This document shows positions 14,750 to 22,119 of a stretch of 26,592 bases of DNA, one piece after another. Position 1 is the stretch's first letter; each line of letters starts with the position of its first letter. This DNA comes from an uncultured Gemella sp. (GTDB lineage Bacteria > Bacillota > Bacilli > Staphylococcales > Gemellaceae), in NCBI GenBank assembly GCA_900555985.1, contig USNF01000011.1, positions 1 to 26,592 on the forward strand, in the 5' to 3' direction. Made by a program: the position numbers and the translations under genes. Below the pieces are notes generated by a model, which was given only the letters and a program-made list of their open reading frames with translations, was not told where the DNA came from and did no database searches.

Positions 14750-14778
14750 ATTGTATACTTAGTATACTATCATGTCAA
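14750..14778 (-). promoter_or_regulatory. marR-MATE promoter with embedded operator
   Basis: Minus strand TTGACA (14773-14778), exact 17-base spacer, TACAAT (14750-14755). The perfect palindrome GTATACT-T-AGTATAC (14753-14767) fills most of the spacer and the edge of the -10, the best place for a repressor to block RNA polymerase. Confidence 0.85.
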
Positions 14779-14780
14779 TA

Positions 14781-14814
14781 AAAAAAGAGTAAATTTTTTA
14801 AAATAAACTCTTTT
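14781..14814 (-). terminator. Terminator of pcp
   Basis: Stem of eight bp between AAAAGAGT (14783-14790) and ACTCTTTT (14807-14814); in the minus direction it ends in a run of six T. It sits directly upstream of the marR -35 and separates pcp from the efflux operon. Confidence 0.8.
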
Positions 14815-14827
14815 AAATTATTAATAA

Positions 14828-15475
14828 TTAGTGTTCTTTTCCACCAGTAATTTTTATATCATTCTTTTTATAGTATTCAGCAGATGTAGTGATAATATGT
14901 TTTAATGCTGAGATAATAGTATCAAGCTCTATAAAAGGAGTATTTGGTTTATCTTTAATTTGTTCTTTAATAAATGGTATATGAATAAAACCAGTTTTTA
15001 TATTATTATATTTAGTATTAGCTAAATAAAGGCTCTCATACATAATATGATTACAAACAAATGTACCTGCTGTATTTGAAATTGCTGCAGGAATATTGTT
15101 ATTTACAAGTGTTTCAACAATTGCTTTTATAGGTAGAGAAGAAAAATATGCATTTTCACCATCTTGACGTATTTTTTCATCTATTGGGGAATTATTATCA
15201 TTATCTGGTATTCTCGCATCATCAATATTAATAGCTACACGTTCAACTGTAATTTTATCTCTTCCTCCGGCTTGACCAACGCAAATCACTATATTTGGTG
15301 AGAATTCTTCTATATATTTTTCTAAAGTCTCAGAGCTCTTTTTAAAAATAGTAGGAATCGTAACCTTTTTTAAAACGATATCGCCTATTTTATCGGGTAG
15401 GGAATTTACTGCAAGATTTGAAGGATTGATGGTTTCATTTCCAAAACTATCAAAACCCGTTATTAAAACTTTCAT
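14828..15475 (-). CDS. pcp: Pyrrolidone-carboxylate peptidase (pyroglutamyl peptidase I)
   Basis: 215 residues, full length for peptidase family C15. Removes N-terminal pyroglutamate from peptides in the cytoplasm. The triad is visible: Glu79 in TVERVAIN, Cys141 in GTFVCNHIMY, His165 in GFIHIP. The start MKVLITGFDSFGNETINPS is the family N-terminus, and AAGAGG lies upstream of the ATG. Stand-alone gene with its own terminator. A positive PYR test would be expected, which agrees with Gemella but also with several other cocci. Confidence 0.96.
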   Translation of the reverse strand: MKVLITGFDSFGNETINPSNLAVNSLPDKIGDIVLKKVTIPTIFKKSSETLEKYIEEFSPNIVICVGQAGGRDKITVERVAINIDDARIPDNDNNSPIDEKIRQDGENAYFSSLPIKAIVETLVNNNIPAAISNTAGTFVCNHIMYESLYLANTKYNNIKTGFIHIPFIKEQIKDKPNTPFIELDTIISALKHIITTSAEYYKKNDIKITGGKEH

Positions 15476-15584
15476 ACTAATAAACCTCTTTTCATAAAAC
15501 TAATAAATAATATATTTATTATATGCTATTTTCAAAATAATTTAAATATAAATTAAACTTTTTTATAAATTATTTTACTTTAAA

Positions 15585-15613
15585 TTGTAAATGAATTTTA
15601 AAAATGTTATTAT
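15585..15613 (+). promoter_or_regulatory. nrdG promoter
   Basis: TTGTAA (15585-15590), 17-base spacer, TATTAT (15608-15613) with TG one base before the -10. Transcription would start near 15620, after an in-frame ATG at 15616, so that ATG is unlikely to be used. The AT-rich gap to the divergent pcp gene shows nothing else. Confidence 0.65.
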
Positions 15614-15633
15614 AAATGATAGAGGTGAGGGAA

Positions 15634-16284
15634 GTGTCAAGAGAAGAAAAATTAAGGACAATTATTAGTACAATTGATAAATCGGAATACAGTAATAATA
15701 AGGAAAACAATTTACAGCATAATTGCAAGATGAAAACTTTTAAAGACCCTAAGTCTTCTTGGCTTTCAAGCACATTCTCTAAAATGAAATACTCTGATTA
15801 TAAGCCGTTTCAATTTGTTGATGGAGAAGGGGTAAGGTGCTCAATATATCTAAGTGGATGTTTGTTTGCCTGTAAAGAGTGTTTTAATGAAAGTATTCAA
15901 AATTTTAATGCTGGAAAACCTTATACAATGGAACTAGAAGATAAGATTATAGAAGATTTAGGTAATTCTTATGTACAGGGATTAACTCTTCTAGGGGGAG
16001 AACCATTTTTAAATACACAAGTTGCTATACAATTGGCAGAGCGTGTTAGAAAAGAATTTGGAAATGAAAAAGATATTTGGGTTTATAGTGGATATACATA
16101 TGAACAACTACTAAGAAGTAGTGAAGATAAAAAGAAGTTATTAAGTCTTTGTGATGTATTAGTAGATGGCCCATTTATGATATTTTTGAAAGATCTAAGT
16201 TTGAAATTTAGAGGGAGTAGTAACCAACGTATAATAGATATAAAAAAATCAACAATTGACAATGTTGTTTTATATCTTGACTAA
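15634..16284 (+). CDS. nrdG: Anaerobic ribonucleoside-triphosphate reductase activating protein (radical SAM)
   Basis: 216 residues from GTG 15634. Radical-SAM enzyme that makes the glycyl radical on NrdD for dNTP synthesis without oxygen. The 4Fe-4S motif CLFACKEC (Cys 76, 80, 83) follows FQFVDGEGVRCSIYLSG; GLTLLGGEPFLN and the C-terminal FRGSSNQRIIDIKKS are NrdG signatures. The start is set by GAGGTGAGG just upstream and by the promoter, which rules out ATG 15616. The family core begins near residue 33 (MKTFKDPKSSW), so there is a 32-residue charged N-terminal extension, or a later start at ATG 15730 that lacks a ribosome binding site. No nrdD gene is beside it, which is uncommon. Confidence 0.93.
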   Translation: MSREEKLRTIISTIDKSEYSNNKENNLQHNCKMKTFKDPKSSWLSSTFSKMKYSDYKPFQFVDGEGVRCSIYLSGCLFACKECFNESIQNFNAGKPYTMELEDKIIEDLGNSYVQGLTLLGGEPFLNTQVAIQLAERVRKEFGNEKDIWVYSGYTYEQLLRSSEDKKKLLSLCDVLVDGPFMIFLKDLSLKFRGSSNQRIIDIKKSTIDNVVLYLD

Positions 16285-16296
16285 AAAAAACTTTTT

Positions 16297-16315
16297 TGAT
16301 AAAATTATTTTATCA
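16297..16315. repeat. Perfect 19-bp palindrome after nrdG
   Basis: TGATAAAAT-T-ATTTTATCA. It lies between the nrdG stop and the terminator hairpin. It might be an extra hairpin or an operator for the next gene. Confidence 0.5.
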
Positions 16316-16320
16316 CATAC

Positions 16321-16350
16321 AATTAGGGATATTTAATATCCCTAATTTTT
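16321..16350 (+). terminator. nrdG terminator
   Basis: 27-bp palindrome: AATTAGGGATATT (16321-16333), one central base, AATATCCCTAATT (16335-16347), then T-rich sequence. Confidence 0.85.
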
Positions 16351-16384
16351 CGTTTTTATTGAATAAATGAAAGGAGTCTTTGTT

Positions 16385-18535
16385 TTGAAACAAATTTTTG
16401 AAATTTTCAAAAGTGATATAAAGGAAATTTTTCGTAAAGTAAACACATGGATAATAATAGTAGGGTTAATATTTTTACCGTCTATGTATGCATGGCCAAA
16501 TATTCTATCATCTTGGGATCCATATAGTCATACAAATAATATAAAAGTGGCTGTTATTTCTGAAGATGAAGGTGCAACTGTAGAGGGGAAAAGTGTAAAT
16601 TTAGGAGAAAGCTTAATAACTAATTTAAAAGGTAATAAAAATTTAGATTGGCAATTTGTTTCATCAAAGCAACAAGCTGAAGATGGAGTAAAAATTGGAA
16701 ATTATTATGCAAGTATTGTAATTCCAAAAAGTTTTAGTTCGGACATCACGTCTATTACACGTGGAGAACTTAAAAAGGCTACAATAGAATATACAGTTAA
16801 TGAAAAAATAAATGCCATTAGTCCAAAAATTACTAATAGTGGTGCTTCAGCCTTAGCTAATACGATTGGGAAGAACTTTGTAGAAGTTGCCAATGGGGTT
16901 ATTTTTGAAAAATTACATGAAGCAGGAGTTAAATTTGAGGAGAACCTTCCGGCTATTGAGCAAGTTAAAGAAAAAATTAATCATTTAAATGATAATTTTA
17001 CTAATTATGAAAATTCATTAAATGAGCTAATTGGTAAAGTAGATCGAGGTTATAATGTTTTAAATACTATACAGGGAACTTTACCAGAAATAGATAGAGC
17101 AGCCACTAATAGTATAATGCTTGCTAATAAAACAAATGTTACAATTAAAAATGTTGAGAATTTCAATGAAATAATGCTTAAAAATATTAATACTCAATTA
17201 GATAAAGTAATAGAAATATCAGGAGAAGTGGTTAAAGTAGCGGAGCTAATTCAAAAGAAACCAACTAATCCTGAAGAAGCTAAAGCTCGAATGAAATCAT
17301 TAGATAGTAGGCTTGAAGCTGCAGAAAAAAGGTTAGATATAGCAAAAGATATTTTTGAATATCTTAATTCGTTATCAGATCAAAATCTTTTCCAGAAGCA
17401 GTTGACAAAGATAAATACTATGGAGAGTGATATAACTAAATTACGTACATTAAATAAAAAAATATACAGTAATATTGATAATTATGATGCAATTTCTACT
17501 AAAGTGAAAACTGATTTCTTAACAATTTCTAAAAGAGTTAATTATAACTCAATTGATTTCAAGAAAAAACTTAATACAGAAGTTGCACCACTTATTAAAC
17601 GAGTACTTACAAATGCTGATACAAAAATAAGAAATGTAAGTAGTGTTATATCTCGAGCTCAAGCTCAAATACCAACAATAAATGCAAAAATTAGTGAAGC
17701 AGAAGTTAAGATTCAAATAGCTCAAGGGAAATTACTAAAACTACAAGGTGAAATGCCAGAAATTAAAGAAAAGGTACAGAAACTAACAGGTATTGTAAAT
17801 AAGGCTGATGGTGAAATCGATACTAATGCACTATTTAATTTATTAAAAGTTGACTATAAACAGCAAGCAGAGTTTTTTGCAAATCCAGTACAGCTTAAAG
17901 AAAATCAGTTATACCATATTAAAAACTATGGTTCAGCTATGACTCCGTTTTATACTGTACTATCTATTTGGGTAGGTGCATTATTAATGTCTTCTTTACT
18001 TACAACTAAAGTAGAGGATGAAGAAAATAAATATAAGCCATATCAAAAATATTTTGGGCGTGGTTTATTGTTTATGATAATTTCATTATTACAAACATTA
18101 ATAATAACTCTGGGGGATATGTATTTACTAGGAACTCAGGCGACTTCACCATATAGATTTGTGATATATGCACTGCTGATTTCATTATTATTCTCAGCGA
18201 TTATATATACAACAGTATGCTTATTAGGAAATGTAGGTAAAGCAGTATGTATTATTTTATTAGTACTTCAAATTGGTAGTTCAGGAGGAACCTTCCCAAT
18301 TCAAATGACATCTAGTTTCTTCCAGGCCCTATATCCTAAAGTTCCATTCACATATTCGATAAGCTTACTTAGAGAGGCTGTAGGTGGGGTTTATATACCT
18401 GCAGTTAATCGTGATATGAAGATATTATTAACATATCTAGTTATTACTTTAGTAGGTGGAGCTATCTTAGTTAGCTTAAAAGCACGATCTGCTAAATTAA
18501 GTAGAGAAAGAGAAAGATCTAAACTATTTTTATAA
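16385..18535 (+). CDS. YhgE/Pip (phage infection protein) family membrane protein
   Basis: 716 residues from TTG 16385. One helix near the N-terminus (TWIIIVGLIFLPSMYAW), then a large outside region: a mixed domain (residues ~45-190) followed by a long helical, probably coiled-coil stalk (~190-490), and about five C-terminal helices (FYTVLSIWVGALLMSS onwards) of ABC-2-permease type. This is the YhgE/Pip/EsaA architecture: Pip acts in phage adsorption or DNA entry in lactococci and enterococci, EsaA belongs to type VII secretion. Nothing here shows which role applies, and no esx genes are present. TTG is chosen over ATG 16367 because AAAGGAG at 16370-16375 sits 9 bases before the TTG, with the ATG overlapping it. 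Confidence 0.9.
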   Translation: MKQIFEIFKSDIKEIFRKVNTWIIIVGLIFLPSMYAWPNILSSWDPYSHTNNIKVAVISEDEGATVEGKSVNLGESLITNLKGNKNLDWQFVSSKQQAEDGVKIGNYYASIVIPKSFSSDITSITRGELKKATIEYTVNEKINAISPKITNSGASALANTIGKNFVEVANGVIFEKLHEAGVKFEENLPAIEQVKEKINHLNDNFTNYENSLNELIGKVDRGYNVLNTIQGTLPEIDRAATNSIMLANKTNVTIKNVENFNEIMLKNINTQLDKVIEISGEVVKVAELIQKKPTNPEEAKARMKSLDSRLEAAEKRLDIAKDIFEYLNSLSDQNLFQKQLTKINTMESDITKLRTLNKKIYSNIDNYDAISTKVKTDFLTISKRVNYNSIDFKKKLNTEVAPLIKRVLTNADTKIRNVSSVISRAQAQIPTINAKISEAEVKIQIAQGKLLKLQGEMPEIKEKVQKLTGIVNKADGEIDTNALFNLLKVDYKQQAEFFANPVQLKENQLYHIKNYGSAMTPFYTVLSIWVGALLMSSLLTTKVEDEENKYKPYQKYFGRGLLFMIISLLQTLIITLGDMYLLGTQATSPYRFVIYALLISLLFSAIIYTTVCLLGNVGKAVCIILLVLQIGSSGGTFPIQMTSSFFQALYPKVPFTYSISLLREAVGGVYIPAVNRDMKILLTYLVITLVGGAILVSLKARSAKLSRERERSKLFL

Positions 18536-18570
18536 TATTATAAATAAATAGGGAAATATAAAATTAATAG

Positions 18571-18619
18571 AACTATCTTAAAAGAGTAAATTAAACTTAT
18601 TCTTTTAAGATAGTTTTTT
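18571..18619 (+). terminator. Terminator of the Pip-family gene
   Basis: Perfect 15-bp stem AACTATCTTAAAAGA (18571-18585) / TCTTTTAAGATAGTT (18601-18615), then six T. Confidence 0.92.
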
Positions 18620-18647
18620 GTTGATAAATGAAATTTAAAAAGATTTA

Positions 18648-18656
18648 TGTTATAAT
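18648..18656 (+). promoter_or_regulatory. Promoter of the glycosyltransferase pair
   Basis: Extended -10 TG-T-TATAAT (TATAAT 18651-18656), 38 bases before ATG 18695; no good -35. It is the same TGTTATAAT seen at 1998, 2701 and 22080. Confidence 0.55.
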
Positions 18657-18694
18657 TATTAGAATATAAACCTTAAAACATTAGAGGAAAAATT

Positions 18695-19696
18695 ATGGCA
18701 AAAACATTAGATAGAACCAAAGACATATTTTTAGATACTATGCTTTTGGGGAATGAAATTTTAATAAAAAAAATTAAAACAACAAGTAAAACTAGAATTA
18801 CAGTCGTATTAGCGGCATTTAGAAATCTTAATCATTTAAGTAAAATACTTAAGGATTTATTTAGACAAACTTTTATGGATTTTGAAGTTATTATTGTTGA
18901 TGATTCTTCAACATTTGAAATTGAAGAATTTGTTGCAATTAATGATAATAGAAAGATTAATTATATTAAAAAGCAATTGGGATCTAACTCTTCAGCGAAA
19001 AACTGCGCATTAGAATTTGCTAAAGGTGACTATGTAATCTTTGTTGAAGAAAATGTTAGATTAAAAAGTAACTATTTAGAAAGTTTATATTCATTTGCGG
19101 AAGAAAAGAATCTAGATATATCAATCCTTACTCGTGAGGGATATACTTGCTTTTTACAAGAGAAAGTAGTTACTGGAATAGAGTACTTAGAAGAAGAAAT
19201 AACACGCTTTAAAAGTGATTTAGATTATAATCTAACGTCATGTTTATTTAAGAAAAAGTTCTTAGATGTATATAATCTAAGATTCCAAGAAGACATGCTT
19301 TCTCTAGAAAATTTATATTTTAAATTAAAAGCTTTTGATCAAGCTACAAAAGTGTGTCAAAGAGCAAGAATGGGATATAAAGAGATTAGTGATGACAAAA
19401 CTGTACGTAATCAAGCGATGATAGATGCATCTGTTCGTCGTATAATGACTGCAACTGAAAAAATAGAAGAGTTTAAAGTAGGAAAAAAATATGAAACTTC
19501 ACTTAATCTATTATGCGGTTACTTACTTTTTGACGTGTTAAGAATAAGTAATAATATTGAAGATGAAACAGAATTAATAGAATTAATAAAATCTAAAAAA
19601 GATTACTTTGCTAGTGATACTTTTATGAATAGAGCTATGATAGCTATGTCACCAATTTTATTTGCTAATCACTTAAATAGAAAGGATAGGCAGTAG
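18695..19696 (+). CDS. Glycosyltransferase family 2-like protein with altered DXD
   Basis: 333 residues. The N-terminal 35-130 region has the GT-A fold of family 2: ITVVLAAFRNLNHLSKILKDL, the nucleotide-sugar site IIVDDSS (D69-D70), and a GDYVIFVEENV block where the metal-binding DXD is normally found. At that place the usual F-L-D-S-D-D is replaced by F-V-E-E-N-V (118-120), so metal binding is weak, different, or lost. Residues after 200 are helical and not recognised. A cytoplasmic enzyme, it probably adds a sugar to a lipid or wall polymer. The gene ends 2 bases before the next gene, with which it should be translated. Donor and acceptor are unknown. Confidence 0.82.
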   Translation: MAKTLDRTKDIFLDTMLLGNEILIKKIKTTSKTRITVVLAAFRNLNHLSKILKDLFRQTFMDFEVIIVDDSSTFEIEEFVAINDNRKINYIKKQLGSNSSAKNCALEFAKGDYVIFVEENVRLKSNYLESLYSFAEEKNLDISILTREGYTCFLQEKVVTGIEYLEEEITRFKSDLDYNLTSCLFKKKFLDVYNLRFQEDMLSLENLYFKLKAFDQATKVCQRARMGYKEISDDKTVRNQAMIDASVRRIMTATEKIEEFKVGKKYETSLNLLCGYLLFDVLRISNNIEDETELIELIKSKKDYFASDTFMNRAMIAMSPILFANHLNRKDRQ

Positions 19697-19698
19697 TT

Positions 19699-21723
19699 AT
19701 GAGGAGAATATTACATAATGTATTTTCATATGCGTTTATTTCATTATTTACTGTTGCATTAATATGGGCTTATGTGGCGCCTTTTGTTTATGAGCGTATC
19801 TTAAATCCGTTGGCACTCTTACTAGGTGTACCAGTGGTGTTTATATTGTTTATTTATGCAGTAAAGAAGATTTTAGCAACTGAAGAACAAGGTTTAAAGA
19901 AATATAATCGTATAATTGTTGTATTGTACTTAATCTTCCAAGCAATAATATTATCAATGGATACATTAAACTTTTCAGATGGAGCTGAAATAGAAAATGA
20001 AGCACATTATATGCTAAATTATGGTAAGTTTTCAGGAGAAAGATATTTCTTAGTTTATCCTAATAATATTAATCCAACGATTATTTTGTACTGGTTATAT
20101 CGTATTGCTAATTATCTTCATATATCAGAAGTTTGGGCTTTACACATATTTTGCTTTGCTATTACTTCACTTACTATGTATTTAACATATAAAACAGCAG
20201 GGAAGTTACTTAGTAAACAAAAACAAACAATTATTTTAGGATTAATGCTAGTGTATATTCCATTTCAAATGTATAGCTTATTCTATTATTCAGATAGCTT
20301 AATGGTGGTACTGGTTGCACTTATTATATATGTCCTTATTCCATCTGATGGAAGTTTTATTTTTAGAACTAAACATATTATGGCGGTAGCTATAATAGTT
20401 GCATTTGGTTGGAATCTAAGATCTAATATAATAATTATTATTCCAGCATTAATTATTTATTTACTATTCTTCAAGTGGTATAGAAATTTACTTATATTAC
20501 TTGTTACATTCGGTATAGCGTTTATTGCCTTTGGTAAAGGTTTTAGCATGTTGTGGGATCACTATGGATTTATACAAGATGATGGATATAGATTCCCGAT
20601 GTTACACTGGGTTATGATGGGAATGAGTATTCAAGGTGGTAGTTATAACTGGCAGGATTTCCAATATACTTATCTTAGTCAGAATAAAGCTGCAGATGAT
20701 TTAGGATTATTCTTTAATCGTTTGACACATAGACCGATTTTCTTAAACTTGCTAATGGTTGTACTTAAAATACGAGGAAATTGGAGCGATGGTACAATAA
20801 ATTACACAAATGGTACTCGTGCATTGAGAGATGGAGATGGCTTCTTATGGCAATTATTCTATGGTAGTAATAATAGTTTCGTTGTATATATTTCTCAAAT
20901 GATGTACGTAGCTATTATATTTGGAATGGTTTATTATATTTATAAACGAAGAAAAGAATATATTACATCTTGCTTCTTATTCCAAATAATTATTTTTGGG
21001 GTATTTATGTTCCATTTAATATGGGAAGCTAAACCAAGATATGTTTATGCTTGGATGCCGATAATCTTTATTTTAGGCGCAAAAGGATTAATACTTTTTG
21101 CTGAACGTTATGAAGTAACAATATTTGATAAATATAAGAAGAAATTATTTATAGCTTTTGGAGTTGTTTTTGCACTTCAAATAGGAAGTGATAGTTTCTT
21201 ACGACCTTCTTATTCAATGAATTTAGACTATGATTCACGTGTAATTAATGGTATTAGTATTTACGCCACTGATAATTATTTAAGAGATGGTATCGTAAGG
21301 GTAAATAGAGATACAGAAGTAGAACAAACATTTAAAGCAACAAGAAGCTTTAACTATATACGTGGTTATATTTCATCATATGATGAAAAAAATAATTCTA
21401 AATATAAAGTAGAAATAATAGATAAGAAAACTAATAAAGTTGTAAGAGAGCATGAATTTATATATAGAGAATTATATTGGGAAATTCCTCTTCAAACTTA
21501 TACTTTACGTTGGTACTTTGATGACTTACCAGCAGGGGACTACAGTGTGAAGTTTTCTCAAATAGAAAGTGATAATAATGGAAGTATTGTCATTTCTAGT
21601 GTGCCTAATGAAATGGTAGATATGTATGAAGCAGGTAAACTTTATATAAATGGTGCAGACCAAAATAAAAAAGACTTATCATTACAAATTGGTCATAGAT
21701 ATAAAAAACTGTGGTGGTATTAA
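19699..21723 (+). CDS. GT-C-type polytopic membrane glycosyltransferase with C-terminal extracellular domain
   Basis: 674 residues with about 11-13 membrane helices in the first ~480 residues. The first long loop holds FSDGAEIENEAHYML, where acidic residues sit after the second or third helix, as in GT-C (PMT/GT39/YfhO-like) enzymes that use polyprenyl-phosphate sugars outside the membrane. After the last helix (~residue 497) about 175 residues form a soluble beta-rich part (YIRGYISSYDEKNN, YKVEIIDKKTNKVV, TLRWYFDDLPAGDYSVKFSQIES) suggesting a jelly-roll carbohydrate or protein-contact domain. It is 2 bases behind the GT2-like gene, with AAAGGA at 19680-19685 inside that gene. A pair of this kind (one cytoplasmic, one membrane) often modifies teichoic acid or wall polymers; that is inference. 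Confidence 0.82.
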   Translation: MRRILHNVFSYAFISLFTVALIWAYVAPFVYERILNPLALLLGVPVVFILFIYAVKKILATEEQGLKKYNRIIVVLYLIFQAIILSMDTLNFSDGAEIENEAHYMLNYGKFSGERYFLVYPNNINPTIILYWLYRIANYLHISEVWALHIFCFAITSLTMYLTYKTAGKLLSKQKQTIILGLMLVYIPFQMYSLFYYSDSLMVVLVALIIYVLIPSDGSFIFRTKHIMAVAIIVAFGWNLRSNIIIIIPALIIYLLFFKWYRNLLILLVTFGIAFIAFGKGFSMLWDHYGFIQDDGYRFPMLHWVMMGMSIQGGSYNWQDFQYTYLSQNKAADDLGLFFNRLTHRPIFLNLLMVVLKIRGNWSDGTINYTNGTRALRDGDGFLWQLFYGSNNSFVVYISQMMYVAIIFGMVYYIYKRRKEYITSCFLFQIIIFGVFMFHLIWEAKPRYVYAWMPIIFILGAKGLILFAERYEVTIFDKYKKKLFIAFGVVFALQIGSDSFLRPSYSMNLDYDSRVINGISIYATDNYLRDGIVRVNRDTEVEQTFKATRSFNYIRGYISSYDEKNNSKYKVEIIDKKTNKVVREHEFIYRELYWEIPLQTYTLRWYFDDLPAGDYSVKFSQIESDNNGSIVISSVPNEMVDMYEAGKLYINGADQNKKDLSLQIGHRYKKLWWY

Positions 21724-21822
21724 GAAATAAAGAAATACTTTTTTAAATAGGAGAATAAATAAAAATGAAAAATTTTAAGTAAAGTTTATTTAAAATATTA
21801 AGTTTAACTAAAGTAAGCTTAG

Positions 21823-21907
21823 TATAATTACATTATAGAACAAAACTTTTAATAATATTTTTTTCATAATATACTGGCTCATCGAAAGGTGAGCCTTTCT
21901 CCTTTTT
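21823..21907 (+). ncRNA. Putative small RNA or hairpin element, copy 1
   Basis: TATAAT at 21823-21828 could be the -10. About 47 bases later comes GGCTCATC (21876-21883), GAAA loop, GGTGAGCC (21888-21895), then TTTCTCCTTTTT. The tail is terminator-like and complementary to AGGAGAAA-type ribosome binding sites. It may also simply terminate the glycosyltransferase transcript. Confidence 0.4.
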
Positions 21908-21959
21908 AAATAAGAAAAAATTAATTTAAAAATTTTAAGTTTATATAAAGTTCTTTGAG

Positions 21960-22043
21960 TATAATAGTAATCAGAACATAACTTTAATAATATTTTTTTC
22001 ATAATATATTGGCTCATCGAAAGATGGGTCTTTCTCCATATTT
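21960..22043 (+). ncRNA. Putative small RNA or hairpin element, copy 2
   Basis: TATAAT at 21960-21965, hairpin GGCTCATC (22011-22018), GAAA, GATGGGTC (22023-22030), then TTTCTCCATATTT. Compared with copy 1, three stem bases differ (GGTGAGCC against GATGGGTC) and the helix is preserved by G-U or A-U pairs, which speaks for selection on RNA structure. Confidence 0.4.
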
Positions 22044-22058
22044 GGGGGATATATATAA

Positions 22059-22088
22059 TTGTCAAAAAAGGTAAAATTATGTTATAAT
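22059..22088 (+). promoter_or_regulatory. Promoter of the YlbF-family gene
   Basis: TTGTCA (22059-22064), 18-base spacer, TATAAT (22083-22088) with TG at 22080-22081, 31 bases before ATG 22120. Confidence 0.75.
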
Positions 22089-22119
22089 GAACCTAACAAA
22101 ACATAAGGAGTTTAAAACT

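Larger units (their letters stand above)
21792..22043 (+). repeat. Two tandem copies of a ~135-bp non-coding repeat
   Basis: Copies at about 21792-21907 and 21929-22043, offset 135-137 bp. Each holds AAAATNTTAAGTTTA, TATAAT, a conserved AT-rich block (TTAATAATATTTTTTTCATA), the hairpin GGCTCATC-GAAA-..., and a TTTCTCC tail. A third partial start (AAAATTTTAAGT) is at 21769. Together they fill the 396-base gap between two coding genes; only a 5-codon ORF lies in it. Confidence 0.85.

Noticed and set aside
21876..22030. Short hairpin repeats as a CRISPR array
   Set aside because: Only two units, ~135 bp apart, with conserved sequence between hairpins and no cas genes.
21808..22065. Minus-strand reading frame of 85 codons containing SMSQYIMKKILLK twice
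   Set aside because: It only reflects the duplicated non-coding repeat; no good ribosome binding site, and the conserved part of the repeat is the RNA hairpin, not codon positions.
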